A DNA stretch of 64,000 nucleotides, taken from positions 24,206,475 to 24,270,474 of the forward strand of contig JBANSL010000009.1 in the NCBI GenBank assembly GCA_037127255.1, read 5' to 3'. Shown one piece after another: positions 1 to 9,715 of the stretch. The position numbers and the translations under genes are program-made. The notes beneath the pieces are model-generated. The model did not search any database and was not told the DNA's origin. It worked only from the letters and a program-made list of their open reading frames with translations. Source of the stretch: Persicaria tinctoria (Eukaryota > Streptophyta > Magnoliopsida > Caryophyllales > Polygonaceae). Position 1 is the stretch's first letter. Each line of letters begins with the position of its first letter.

Positions 1-1385
1 TTATGTATAATTCATGATTCATGTGCCTCTTCTCTTTTGTTTGATCTTGAGTGTTTATGTTCGTTCTCTTTTGTTTGATCTTGAGTGTTTATGTTCGTTT
101 GGGTTTGCTGTTGTTCTATTACTCTTAAGTGGGGAAAAAAACAGTTTCAAAGCACTTAAAAAAATTTGGCCTCATATAAATTCCAATTCCTATAAAATAG
201 GGAAACTCTACTTACCTAGGTTCTAAATAAGTTGCAATTCCACCATTCTTTTTTATAGAAACCTTCAACTTCTTTCATTTAAATTCCATACAACATATAA
301 TTTAACCAAACATATTTTTTAAATTCATATAAATTGCAATTAATGGGAAGTAACTTCCACTTCAGTAAAAAAACAAGGCCTAATGGATGAGGGGGGCTTG
401 TGTACCCTATAAAAGCTCTTAGTTTATGTTCAGCTCAATCGCATTATGTCTTATAAGGCAGCACCTGAGGCCACCCAAATTGACTTGTAAGTAATAAGCC
501 TGAGTAACAAACAAATCCTGGCTCAGGTATTCAAGTTCGAATCCTCTAAAACAACATACCCCTTAATAGGCTTTACAACCATGAAAGTGAAGCAAGAAAG
601 CACATAAATCCAAGTCAGAAGCTGGTAGAAGCCACACAGAGAAAAAGACAGGAACATGCCCTTTTAATTAATGCCAGCAGCCAAACACTAATATGAAGAG
701 AGAAATCAGTGGCCATGTTACCGTCTTAGTTTAAGTTATGTGCCTTCTTCAAAATATAGGTGCAAGTGGGGCTGCTGCCTTCAGATACCCCTCACAATCA
801 CATGGGTTTACCCATTTGATTTAAGTTTAGTCTACACCACATAAGTCCCACTTCAGATCCATGGAGCTACCACTTTCTAGCTTGTCTTCCTTGTGTTCAT
901 GGCAACCCATTAAACTCTCCAAGTAGCACTTGCATCACCCAAGAACACTTTAACATATGCTAATCAGTTATTAGGGTTCTGATTTGTTTAGATGTGATAT
1001 CTATCTTTCTGAGTTATTCCTTCTATTATCAATTGGTTTTTGGACGGTACCTTTTTTTAGCCTTGTATGAAAAATCGAGTTTATGAGTCATCTTCTTTGA
1101 ATTGAGTTAGGGCAGGGAAATGAAGTGTTAACTTCTTCAGGCATATAAATTTGTGGCCAAATGATGCCAATGCCATTGAGCACACAAAAAGAACTCAAAA
1201 GTACTTGTATAATTATCAGCTGTAGTATCATCTTTACAACAAATTTTCAGTTGCTATTAACAAATTTGAGATCATTCTCATTTGAAGTTTACATTGTCCA
1301 AGGATAGGAAACTCATTCTCTAAATAAAAATCTTTAAATCTTGTTAAAATATTTAAAAAAAGGACTATTGTTTGTTGTTTATCAG
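1..1385. other. A+T-rich DNA with no recognised gene
   Basis: I see no convincing exon, RNA gene or transposon terminus here. The only longer open frame (14-226) is a low-complexity hydrophobic stretch covering a near-duplicate of about 42 bases at 35-108. A pyrimidine-rich tract ending in a plausible AG acceptor at 1384-1385 leads into the gene described next, so part of this stretch could be its first intron or 5' UTR. Confidence 0.4.
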
Positions 1386-1387
1386 AT

Positions 1388-2350
1388 ATGCAGAATGGGG
1401 AGGACGATTGCCCACCACTGTTGCCACCTTTTCTTATCGGTAAAGGTGAATGAAAAGTTTACCGGTTTATGTTTTGTTTTGAATTGAATTCTTAATTAGG
1501 ATTTCAATTATCCATGTGATTGCATCTTCTGAGCTTGTGTGATGCATAATGATTGAGGAATTGAAATAATTTTTTGGATAAATCATTTCACATAATATTT
1601 GTTCATTAGTTCATAGGCTTGGATGTTTTATAACCACTTGTACCTATTTCATAAATAAAACCTTTTACAAACTAACCACATACTGATTTTGATAACGATC
1701 TTTGTGCAGTCGCATCGTGATTTAGCTTGGATGTTTAGGTTTTTATCTAATTTATTCTATTAAAGGAGATGGAGATTAGCTTTATTGTATCAGTCATTTT
1801 AGGATTTTAGGTGAGTGAGTTTTTTTCTTTGATACCTTAGGTTACACATTTACAATACAGTAATAATAGTTTCTTTCATTTGGATTTGTGTTTGGGTGTA
1901 TGCTAGAAGAAAGTAGTGAACTTTGGCATTTTAAGTGTTTTTTATGTGAAATTCATACAGGGGCTAGGAGTGGTGTGCAATATACATCAGGAGATTTTGC
2001 TAAACAATGGAGCTTTTCTTCCATTCTTAACGGAACCCAGTTGCAAACAATTGAGAATATTGGAAAAACTTCTTCAATGAGCAAAACAACTCAGCAGGTA
2101 TTACCTTGTGATTAAATCTATGTAATGCTTCTAACTACTGTGTATCATATGAGATCTGTGATTTCCTTTTTAATCTACCTATTCGAATCTATGCCTAAAC
2201 TGTGTTGCAATTTTTCAGCAAGATAGGTGCAGGAAATTGCTCCAAACAGCAGAGAGGTGCTTGAAGGAAGGGATCAATTATTACCAGGGAGTTGAGTTGT
2301 GCAATGAAATTTTAGACGGCCATGATTGCAGCACTGATCCAATCCTTTAG
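1388..2350 (+). CDS. Unrecognised small plant gene or 3' gene end, three exons
   Basis: Three exons fit together in phase: 1388-1439, 1907-2097 and 2219-2350. Intron borders follow GT...AG (gtaaag...tgctag and gtatta...ttttcag). The joined frame gives about 124 residues and ends at TAG 2348-2350. The product is acidic at its start (MQNGEDDC), then has a Trp/Phe/Cys-rich stretch (LWHFKCFLCEIHTG), a Ser/Thr-rich middle, and a C-terminal region likely to be helical (RCRKLLQTAERCLKEGINYY). I do not recognise the family. The short spacing of two Cys around FL suggests a possible metal site, but there is no complete zinc-finger pattern. ATG 1388 follows an AG acceptor, so coding exons may exist further left. 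It may be a whole small gene, the end of a larger one, or a fragment carried by the CACTA element whose right end lies at 3153. Confidence 0.5.
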
Positions 2351-2760
2351 CATGATTGCCTCTGCGCACACAAGTGATGTGAGACGAAGAACCCACCAAG
2401 ATTGACTATCAATTCTAGCATACCAGTTGTGTCTTTTACCATCCGCACTCTCTAGTTATGTTTCGTTTTAGTGAATAACAAACTATTGGCCCTTGTCCTA
2501 TATATATTAGTTCTACCGTTCAAGGGAGAGACAAGATCTTTGCTCTAGTTTCAAGCTTGATTAAGTGTCATGTTCATGGTTTGGATTTCACTAGTGGTTG
2601 GATTATCTTAATGAGAACATATTTATTTTTGATAATCAACCATGCATTGTGTTGGTGTTTACATGTGATGTATTTGTAAAACAAAACAGGTGAATAGGAA
2701 CAATGTAAAACGTACAGGTGGAATTGGACCTACAAAAAATGGCCATTTAAAAAAAAAATA
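2351..2760. other. 3' flank of the 1388-2350 gene, no feature recognised
   Basis: This holds the probable 3' UTR of the preceding gene and unassigned A+T-rich sequence. It may be interior sequence of the CACTA element whose subterminal repeats start near 2776, but no left terminus is visible. Confidence 0.35.
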
Positions 2761-3153
2761 TGTATACATAAAAGGGCCCGGACGTATTAAATCCGGGAAA
2801 TAAACACAATTTGATGCTGTGAAAATAACAGACCAAATAGCCCGGATCTACCAATATCCGGGCTATATAATCTGCTTACATGGTCTTTTTGGACAGGGAA
2901 AACAGCCCGGAGTTAAAATATCCGGGATATTTGATATACCAAATAACCCGGACATTAAGCTACCATCCGGGCTATAAAAGTTGTGAGATTTTTTAACCAA
3001 ATCAGACTGGCCTCTATTAGCCCGGGCGTGTATATTTGGGGTCCGGGCTCTTTACCTATTATCACATTAAGCTGATGCCCGGACCCCATATGCTCCATAT
3101 CCGGGCTATAATGTTGAAAACGCCCGGGCTAAAAAGCCTATTTTCTACTAGTG
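2761..3153. mobile_element. Right end of a CACTA (En/Spm) DNA transposon
   Basis: Read on the minus strand from 3153, the sequence starts CACTAGTAGAAAATAGGC, the classic plant CACTA terminus. The adjoining 380 bases carry about 13 copies of a short subterminal motif in both orientations, GCCCGGAT and ATCCGGGC (for example at 2776, 2840, 2863 and 2910). Such arrays bind the element's own transposition proteins in known CACTA families. The end abuts the copia A LTR exactly; the next three bases, ATA, also occur at that place in the intact LTR (5938-5944 region), as expected for a 3-bp target duplication. No left CACTA terminus and no transposase were found, so the element is truncated or starts before this window. 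Confidence 0.85.
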
Positions 3154-3904
3154 ATAAGGTTTAGAGCATGTTAGAGCTAAGAATAGGGTAAGTATTGTGG
3201 ACTGGATTGAATTGGGCCTGTTGGGCTTGATCTCCTAACCACAAACACGAGCCCAATTCTAGGCCCATGCTCGGAAGCCGTTACACAGGCCCTTTGGGAG
3301 ATATGACTGATCACTTGAGTTGTAGCTTCCTCAAAAGCGATGCGTTTCCACTAGGGTTGGAGCTCTATAAAAGGCTTAAGCTCTAGTTGCCCTCCGTCGC
3401 TCAACTCGCTGTTCACTCCAGCTTCTGAAAAGAGAGAGAGAGAGAGAGAGAGAAGAGAGAGTTCTAGGGTTAGGGTTTCGCTCTTCGATCCCCTTTCCGT
3501 CGACAGCCGTTGAAGCTCTTCTTCCTCGGCGCTCCAAGGGTGGTGCAAGGTGGCTGGCTCCTCTGGTGATCAGTGCAGCCTTCCCTGAGGGTTTACCTTC
3601 TCGATCTGGATTTGTATCTCCAGATCTGAGAACTTCGAAGGGAGTTCTTTCTTCCTTTGTTTGTGTAGTTGTTGTTTTCATTTCTTGTTTTAGACTTGCA
3701 TGCTCCGTACTTTGGCTTTGTCCAACCCCCTTGTATTCTTCGATTATAATAGTAGATTAGGGCCAACTCTTGAGGCCCCGGGGATGTAGGATCACGGATC
3801 CGAACCTCGTAAAATTCTTGTGTCTTGGTTCCATATTTCGTCTTCTATGTTCATCGATCGAATACTTGCTTGTCTCGCTTGATACGAATCTCCTATTACC
3901 CTCT
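3154..3904 (+). repeat. Left LTR of copia A (5'-truncated)
   Basis: It matches 5939-6734 with few differences and carries a (GA)n tract of about 22 bases at 3431-3452. Its first part is missing at the CACTA junction. Confidence 0.85.
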
Positions 3905-3993
3905 GCTCTGAAAATGATGATGATGGTAATAGCTCTATCCCTGCTAGTTCTAATGCTCCCTCCCCCCATTATGAGTCTTTAGAACCTGCTATT

Positions 3994-5746
3994 GTGCCTG
4001 CTTCTTCTGTTCATGCTGCTGGGTCTTCTAGCATTTCATCTTCAGAGAGGCATGATTTAACCACTTGGCAGTTAACTAGGGATAGATCACTTAGAACTAA
4101 GATCCCAAATAAGAAGTATATCAGTAACATTGTTGAGTTTGCTTGTGATGTGTCTGAAGTTGTTGATCATTTTACACCTGACACTTATGAACAAGCTATA
4201 AGATGTGCTCATACTAAAGACTGAAAAATGCTATGTCTGAAGAAATTGATTCCATGATAAAAAATAAAACCTGGATACTTGCTTTAAACCTAAAGATGTT
4301 AGGTTTATAGGAAGTAAGTGGGTCTTTAAATTGAAAGAAGGTAACTCTAAGGATGAACCCCCTAGGTATAAAGTTAGGCTTGTTGCCAAGGGGTTCACCC
4401 AAAGAGAAGGTGAAGATTACACTGAAATTTTTGCCCATGTTGTCAAATACAAAACTCTGAGGTTATTACTTGCTATGGCTGTTGTTTATAACTTTGAGTT
4501 GGAACAAATGGATTTAAAAACTGCCTTCTTGCATGGTGATTTAAATGAGATCATTTATATGAGACAACCTCAAGGTTTTGTCAATAAGAACAAACGTGAC
4601 TATGCATGCTTGCTTAAAAAGTCTATATATGGACTCAAACAATCACCTAGACAATTGAATATCAAATTTGACACATGAATGAGAAGAAGTTTGAGTTTTA
4701 AAAGGAGTAAGTTTGACACTTGCTTATACTTTAAAGTTCATAAGACAAATTCTGTGATGTATGTTCTGTTATATGTGGATGATATATTGTTGATGTCTAA
4801 ATCCAAATCTGATATTGATGCCACTAAACATGAACTTGCTAAACATTTTGATATGAAAGATATTGGCCCTGCCAAGAGAATTCTGGGTATCAAAATAACT
4901 AGAGACATGAGTAAAGGTAAGCTGTGGCTTGATCAAGCTGACTATGTGCTTAAGGTTTTGGATAGATTCCATATTAAAAATGTGACTCCTAATGCTATTC
5001 CTCTTGGTTCACATCTTGACCTTAGTAAAAATCATACTGCTTTGTCTACTGCCGAGTCTTATAAAATGAAAAGGATTCCTTTTGATGCTGTTGTAGGCTC
5101 AGTTATGTATTGTATGATTTGCACATGCCCTGATCTTGCTTTCTCCATCAGTGCTCTAAGTAGATATATGTCAAATCCATGTGAGAAACATTGGAATGCT
5201 ATGAAACATCTTTTAAAATACCTATTTGGCACTACTAAGCTGAGATTGTGTTATGCTAAGCACAGTTCTGTAAATGAGTTATATGGGTATGTGGATTCTG
5301 ATTTTGCTAGTAACAAAGATAATAGAAAATCCATTACATCTTATGTTTACACTTGGACTGGGAATTGCATATCTTGGAAATCCCAGCAACAACCCATTGT
5401 TGCTCTATCTTCTACAGAAGTTGAGTATATTGCAGCCACCGAGGCTTGCAAAGAAGCCATATGGCTGCAGGGTTTGTTGCATGAGATTGAAAAGAAAACT
5501 TATACTACTGTGCTGCATATTGACAACAAGTCTGCTTTATATTTGTGTCGTGATCCCATGTATCATGAAAGAACCAAACATATAGATGTTAGGTATCATT
5601 TCATTAGGGAAAAAGTTGATGATAATGTGATACATGTTATGAAGATAGATGGTAACTATAATCCTGCTGAATTTGGCACCAAGATAGTGCCTAGAGTAAT
5701 TTTTTTGTTTTGCAGGAATTTCCTTCACTCGGATGAAGGAGGCTGA
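3994..5746 (+). pseudogene. copia A pol remnant: reverse transcriptase and RNase H
   Basis: The frame runs from the linker upstream of reverse transcriptase (3994-4224) through RT and RNase H to 5746. RT signatures are visible: RLVAKGFTQREGEDY, DLKTAFLHGDL, SIYGLKQSPRQ and the catalytic YVDDILL near 4773-4793. The RNase H part shows ALSSTEVEYIAATEACKEA and RTKHIDVRYHFIRE near the end. It is broken: a frameshift lies between about 4224 and 4331, where translation jumps frame within one conserved block, and an in-frame TGA sits at 4676-4678. Gag, protease and integrase are absent. In an intact element this polyprotein would make cDNA inside virus-like particles. This copy cannot. Confidence 0.9.
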
Positions 5747-5849
5747 GGATCACAAGCAGGTAGGAAGGGCCAACGATGGACCTGGTTACCTAATCCACAC
5801 CTAGGAGATGGTCTGCCTGGAGCGGACTTAGAAAAATACAGGGGGCAAT

Positions 5850-6212
5850 TGTTGGGATTCATGTATATTTGTCTAAGTTGTATAATGTTTTATTATATGA
5901 TTATGTAATGTAAACAATAAACTATAGGTTATATGTGTAATAAGGTTTAGAGCATGTTAGAGCTAAGAATAGGGTAAGTATTGTGGACTGGATTGAATTG
6001 GGCCTGTTGGGCTTGATCTCCTAACCACAAACACGAGCCCAATTCTAGGCCCATGCTCAGAAGCCGTTACACAGGCCCTTTGGGAGATATGGCTAATCAC
6101 TTGAGTTGTAGCTTCCTCCAAAGCGCTGCGTTTCAACTAGGGTTGGAGCTCTGTAAAAGTCTTGAGCTCTAGTTGCCCTCCGTCGCTCAACTCACTATTC
6201 ACTCCAGCTTCT

Positions 6213-6287
<75 letters not shown>

Positions 6288-6737
6288 AGGGTTCTAGGGT
6301 TAGGGTTTCGCTCTTCGATCCCCTTTCCGTCGACATCCGTTGAAGCTCTTCTTCCTCGGCGCTCCAAGGGTGGTGCAAGGTGGCTGGCTCCTCTGGTGAT
6401 CAGTGCAGCCTTCCCTGAGGGTTTACCTTCTCGATCTGGATCTGTATCTCCAGATCTGAGCACTTCGAAGGGAGTTCTTTCTTCCTTTGTTTGTGTAGTT
6501 GTTGTTTTCGTTTCTTGTTTCAGACATGCGTGCTCTGTACTTTGGCTTTGTCCAACCCCCCTGTATTCTTCGATTATCATAGTGGATTAGGGCCAACTCT
6601 TGAGGCCCCGGGGATGTAGGATCGCGGATCCGAACCTCGTAAAATTCTTGTGTCTTGGTTCCATATTTCGTCTTCTATATTCATCGATCGAATACTTGCT
6701 TGTCTCACCTGATACGAATGTCCTATTACCCTCTTCA
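5850..6737 (+). repeat. Right LTR of copia A
   Basis: It starts TGTTGGGATTC and ends near CTCTTCA, giving the TG...CA form. Homology with the left LTR stops at 6734. A (GA)n microsatellite of about 68 bases lies at 6215-6282, three times longer than in the left LTR. Confidence 0.8.
6215..6282. repeat. (GA)n microsatellite
   Basis: Uninterrupted GA dinucleotides inside the copia A right LTR. The left LTR allele at 3431-3452 is much shorter. Confidence 0.95.
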
Positions 6738-7085
6738 CTCTTTGAGCATTTCCAGTAGAAATCTCCTTTGTGAGATCAATAAACCTGATGATGTCTTGAT
6801 AAACTCCATACTAAGAAATAATGTAGCCCCCCAAATCTTTGAACTTAAATTCATCATCCAAAACTGTCTTAAATCTGATAATTTCTTCTTGATTATTGCC
6901 AGTAGAAGTATATTATCTACATACACTGCAGCGAAAACTTGTGACGATTGCGAATAATCATTCTTAGAAGATTTAAAACCCGGTTATGCAAACAAGCTCA
7001 TAATTTGGCATACTATTGCGCCTAGATGCTTGTTTAAGACCATACAAAGATTTGATCAGCTTACAAAACCATTGCGATGTTGTTA
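6738..7085 (-). pseudogene. copia reverse-transcriptase scrap
   Basis: On the minus strand the stretch reads from a KSLYGLKQASR-like block near 7050 down to a decayed catalytic motif (YVDNILLLAI, from about 6926) and a palm-domain remnant with ISQRRFLLEMLKE. Frames are broken by stops and small indels. The catalytic YVDD has become YVDN. Its orientation is opposite to copia A, so it is a separate, older insertion lying downstream of CHS1. Confidence 0.75.
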
Positions 7086-7432
7086 AATGAGATAGGTCAC
7101 ATTGCAACTACTATTCCTTAAACAAACAAAGATATATTTCATGTTAGTTTGACTAGAAGGTGGATTTTCATCTACCCATGGTTAGGTGCGCGTAAACCAA
7201 GCTTTGAGTTTTATTCAATTCATTCAACACCAAATTACAATATCTTGCTATCTAGCGACCTTCAAATAGGGAATCACACATCCATGTAAAACAAATCCCC
7301 AAAATAAAAAAAAATAAAAAAAGAAAAAGAAAAGAAACATCATAATTAATCTCTTAAGGCCGAACTTGAGACACACAAATTCCGATCACACCTTAAGTAA
7401 TATCGATCGACCTCTCACAAAGATCGCAGTCT
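7086..7432. other. 3' flank of CHS1
   Basis: This probably includes the CHS1 3' UTR (minus strand, below 7433). An A-rich run lies at about 7300-7336. No other feature is seen. Confidence 0.4.
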
Positions 7433-8792
7433 CTAGTGAGCAACCGGTACACTGTGTAGAACCACAGTCTCAACTGTAAGCCCTGGGCCGAACCCGAATA
7501 AGACTCCCCAATCCAACCCTTCTCCGGTGGTTGCGTGCCCATTCTCGACCGACTTCTTCCTCATCTCATCCATGATGAAGAGCACACACGCACTCGACAT
7601 GTTTCCATAGTCGTTCAACACTTGCCTCGTCGCCTTGAGCTTCTCCTGCTTCAGCCCCAGCTTCGACTCCACTTGGTCTAGGATCGCTGGACCGCCTATT
7701 CATCGAATCGAATCAATTAATGACTTTAGTACACAATTTCAAACCTTATAGGGCCACATTAAACTAAGCAAAATGTGTTGTATAACTTACCGGGGTGTGC
7801 AATCCAGAAGAGGGAGTTCCAATCGTCGATGTTGAGAGGAGAGAAAGCCTCCTTAAGGGACTTGTCGATGTTCTTCGAGATCAGCCCGGGGACGTCCTTA
7901 AGAAGATGGAAGGTGAGCCCAACTTCGCGCAAATGGCCATCGATGGCGCCTTCAGAGTCAGGCAGGATGGTTTGGGCGGTCCACACGAGCTCGAAGATGG
8001 GCTTTTCGATGGACAAGTCGGGGTCAGCCCCAATGATGACTGCTCCAGCGCCATCTCCGAACAAGGCCTGGCCAACCATGGAGTCCAAGTGGGTGTCGGT
8101 GGGCCCACGGAAGCAAACCGCGGTGATCTCGGAGCACACGACGAGGACTCGAGCGCCCTTGTTGTTCTCCGCCAAATCCTTGGCGAGACGGAGGACAGTG
8201 CCACCGGCGAAGCAGCCTTGCTGGTACATCATGAACCGCTTGACGGACGGCCGGAGCCCCAGCAGCTTGGTCAGCTGGTAGTCTGCCCCGGGCATGTCGA
8301 CTCCGGAGGTGGTGCACATGATCACATGGGTGATCTTCGACTTGGCCTGGCCCCACTCCTTGATCGCCTTCTGGGCCGCCTCCTTCCCGAGTCGTGGCAC
8401 CTCCGTCACGACGATGTCCTGGCGGGAGTCCAGTGACTTCTCCATGTAGGCACACATGTTTGGGTTCTCCTTCAAGATCTCCTCCGTCAAGTACATGTAA
8501 CGCTTCTCGATCATCGACTTATCGCCTATATATATGTCACATATATGTCAATGGAACAGTAACAAGAACGCAAATTTTATATAATATAGATACAGATATA
8601 TATAGACATACACATGCGGCGGAACTTCTCCTTGAGGTCGGTCATGTGCTCGCTATTGGTGACGCGGAAGTAGTAGTCGGGGTAGTCGGCTTGGGAGACG
8701 CAGTTGGGAGGGGTGGCGGTGCCGATGGCAAGGACGGTGGCGGGGCCCTCGGCACGCTGGGCCTTCCTGATCTGCTCGACCGATGGAGCCAT
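7433..8792 (-). CDS. CHS: Chalcone synthase, paralog 1 (3 exons)
   Basis: Chalcone synthase is a cytosolic homodimeric type III polyketide synthase. It condenses p-coumaroyl-CoA with three malonyl-CoA to naringenin chalcone, the first committed step of flavonoid synthesis. Exons read from the minus strand: 8612-8792, 7791-8525 and 7433-7695, joined over GT-AG introns 8526-8611 and 7696-7790. The product has 392 residues, the usual family length. The first intron lies within the Cys61 codon (T|GC), as in most CHS genes. Visible signatures are [14 protein letters not shown] (catalytic Cys165), LFWIAHPG (His304), [11 protein letters not shown] (Asn337) and the C-terminal [19 protein letters not shown]. 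The start MAPSV is the family N-terminus. Unusual: a second intron in the Gly codon of HPG|G, and Cys where alfalfa CHS2 has Thr197 (ITAVCFRGP). Stilbene synthase or another type III PKS cannot be fully excluded, but GFGPG and the overall sequence fit true CHS. Confidence 0.96.
7696..7790 (-). other. Extra (second) intron of CHS1
   Basis: A 95-bp intron, gtaagttata...gatgaatag on the minus strand, in phase 1 (CCCG|GCGGT). Without its removal the frame leaves CHS homology after HPG and soon stops. CHS2 has no intron at this position. Confidence 0.93.
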
Positions 8793-9063
8793 CGAAATCG
8801 ATACAGGTTAATGTGGATGGATGATCAAGTTGGAAAGGGGAGAAGGCCGCTCTTTATTTACCAATACAAGGAAAGGGGAGAAGGGAAGGTAGTTGTGGGA
8901 GTGGAAGAGGGGGGTTAGGAAGGTATATATAGGATTAGATGAGATGGAGTGTGCAAGTGGGGGGTAGGTGTACTAAAGGAAGGGGGGTAGGGGGATGTTT
9001 GGGGGTAGGTTTAGTTACTGGACGAGAGACGGGCAGATGAGGGGATGTGGGGTTGAACACGTG
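8793..9063 (-). promoter_or_regulatory. CHS1 promoter with TATA box, MYB elements and G-box
   Basis: Upstream of the CHS1 ATG (minus strand) are a TATATATA box at 8924-8931, two ACCTACC MYB-type elements (8963-8969 and 9004-9010) and a palindromic CACGTG G-box at 9058-9063, about 266 bases from the ATG. G-box plus MYB elements form the light- and UV-responsive unit of known CHS promoters. CHS2 has the same G-box and a shared GGGCAGATG word (here 9031-9039). Confidence 0.75.
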
Positions 9064-9568
9064 AGCTCACTTTGTAATCAGATACACAAATGGTAGACGC
9101 ATTAACTGCCCACATCTTCTTATTTTCTACCCTTTCTTCTCATATATATACTCCGTATATTTCAATTTAACTGTGTGTGTGATTGTTTGATGGAGTGTTT
9201 AGATCTTGTACTGCAGAATATTCCCCCACAATTAAGGGTGAGTAAATGGGTGCTTTTTAGCCACATGTATTGGTCGCCTCAACCTTGATGTTTGGATCTA
9301 AAACGTTTTTTTTTTTTGGATATGAAACGATAACCATTATTGTTTTGACATTTTGTTGAAGGGAACCGAAATTGAAAATCTCAAAATTTCGAACCGAAAG
9401 TATTAGGATCGGTTCAGTTATTTATCAAACGATTTGGTCTGTGTTCGGCTCGGTTTTAATATAATTGAACCGAATTGCAGGTACCAATCAGTACACTTTC
9501 ATTTTTATCCCTTGAAAAGTTCAAAGCAATTGCAAACACTTTGGCATTAAGAAAGGATGAATACTTAC
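9064..9568. other. CHS1 upstream DNA with hAT-like AACCGAA repeats
   Basis: There is no gene. At 9233 the sequence TAAGGGTGAGTAAATGGG resembles a hAT terminus. From 9362 to 9475 there are several CCGAA / TTCGG words (gaaccgaa, ggttcag, ttcggctcgg), common in non-autonomous hAT interiors. No partner terminus or target duplication was found. Confidence 0.35.
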
Positions 9569-9715
9569 ATGAAGATCCAATTCAAGGCCTACAAGTTCAA
9601 GACGTTTTAACCCATCCATCTCTGGCATATGTACATCACTTATAATAATATCAAACTTGTCATGGTTTTTCCTCAACATCTTTAAAGCCATCATCGCTTC
9701 AGTGGATCGTAACTG
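9569..9715 (-). pseudogene. Single exon of a type-B response regulator (receiver domain)
   Basis: The minus strand encodes 49 residues with the receiver-domain signature [20 protein letters not shown] followed by LVGLELDLH. Asp in ISDVHMP matches the phospho-acceptor aspartate of receiver domains, and the LELVGLEMDLP-like ending is typical of plant type-B ARRs. The exon ends at a preserved donor (CAT|gtaag) and begins after an AG, matching a plausible exon of these genes. Type-B ARRs are nuclear transcription factors in cytokinin signalling. No other exon (lysine motif, GARP DNA-binding domain) is visible nearby, so this is an isolated fragment, perhaps moved by a transposon. Confidence 0.75.

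Larger units (their letters stand above)
3154..6737 (+). mobile_element. Ty1/copia LTR retrotransposon (copia A), deleted and decayed
   Basis: Two similar direct repeats (3154-3904 and 5850-6737) flank a copia pol remnant. The right LTR starts TGTTGGGATTC after a purine-rich tract ending GGGGGCAAT. The left LTR lacks its first 90 or so bases, where the CACTA end was inserted. No primer-binding site, gag or protease remains: the left LTR runs straight into the region between integrase and reverse transcriptase, so a large internal deletion has occurred. LTR differences are scattered substitutions plus a strong length difference in a GA microsatellite. Confidence 0.85.

Noticed and set aside
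14..226. Small hydrophobic open frame at the window start
   Set aside because: Low-complexity, with an internal near-duplicate and no splice or promoter context.
7775..8436. Long plus-strand open frames opposite CHS1 (and likewise 60627-61511 opposite CHS2)
   Set aside because: These are shadows of the GC-biased CHS exons. They show no protein motif, and the CHS frames explain the sequence fully.
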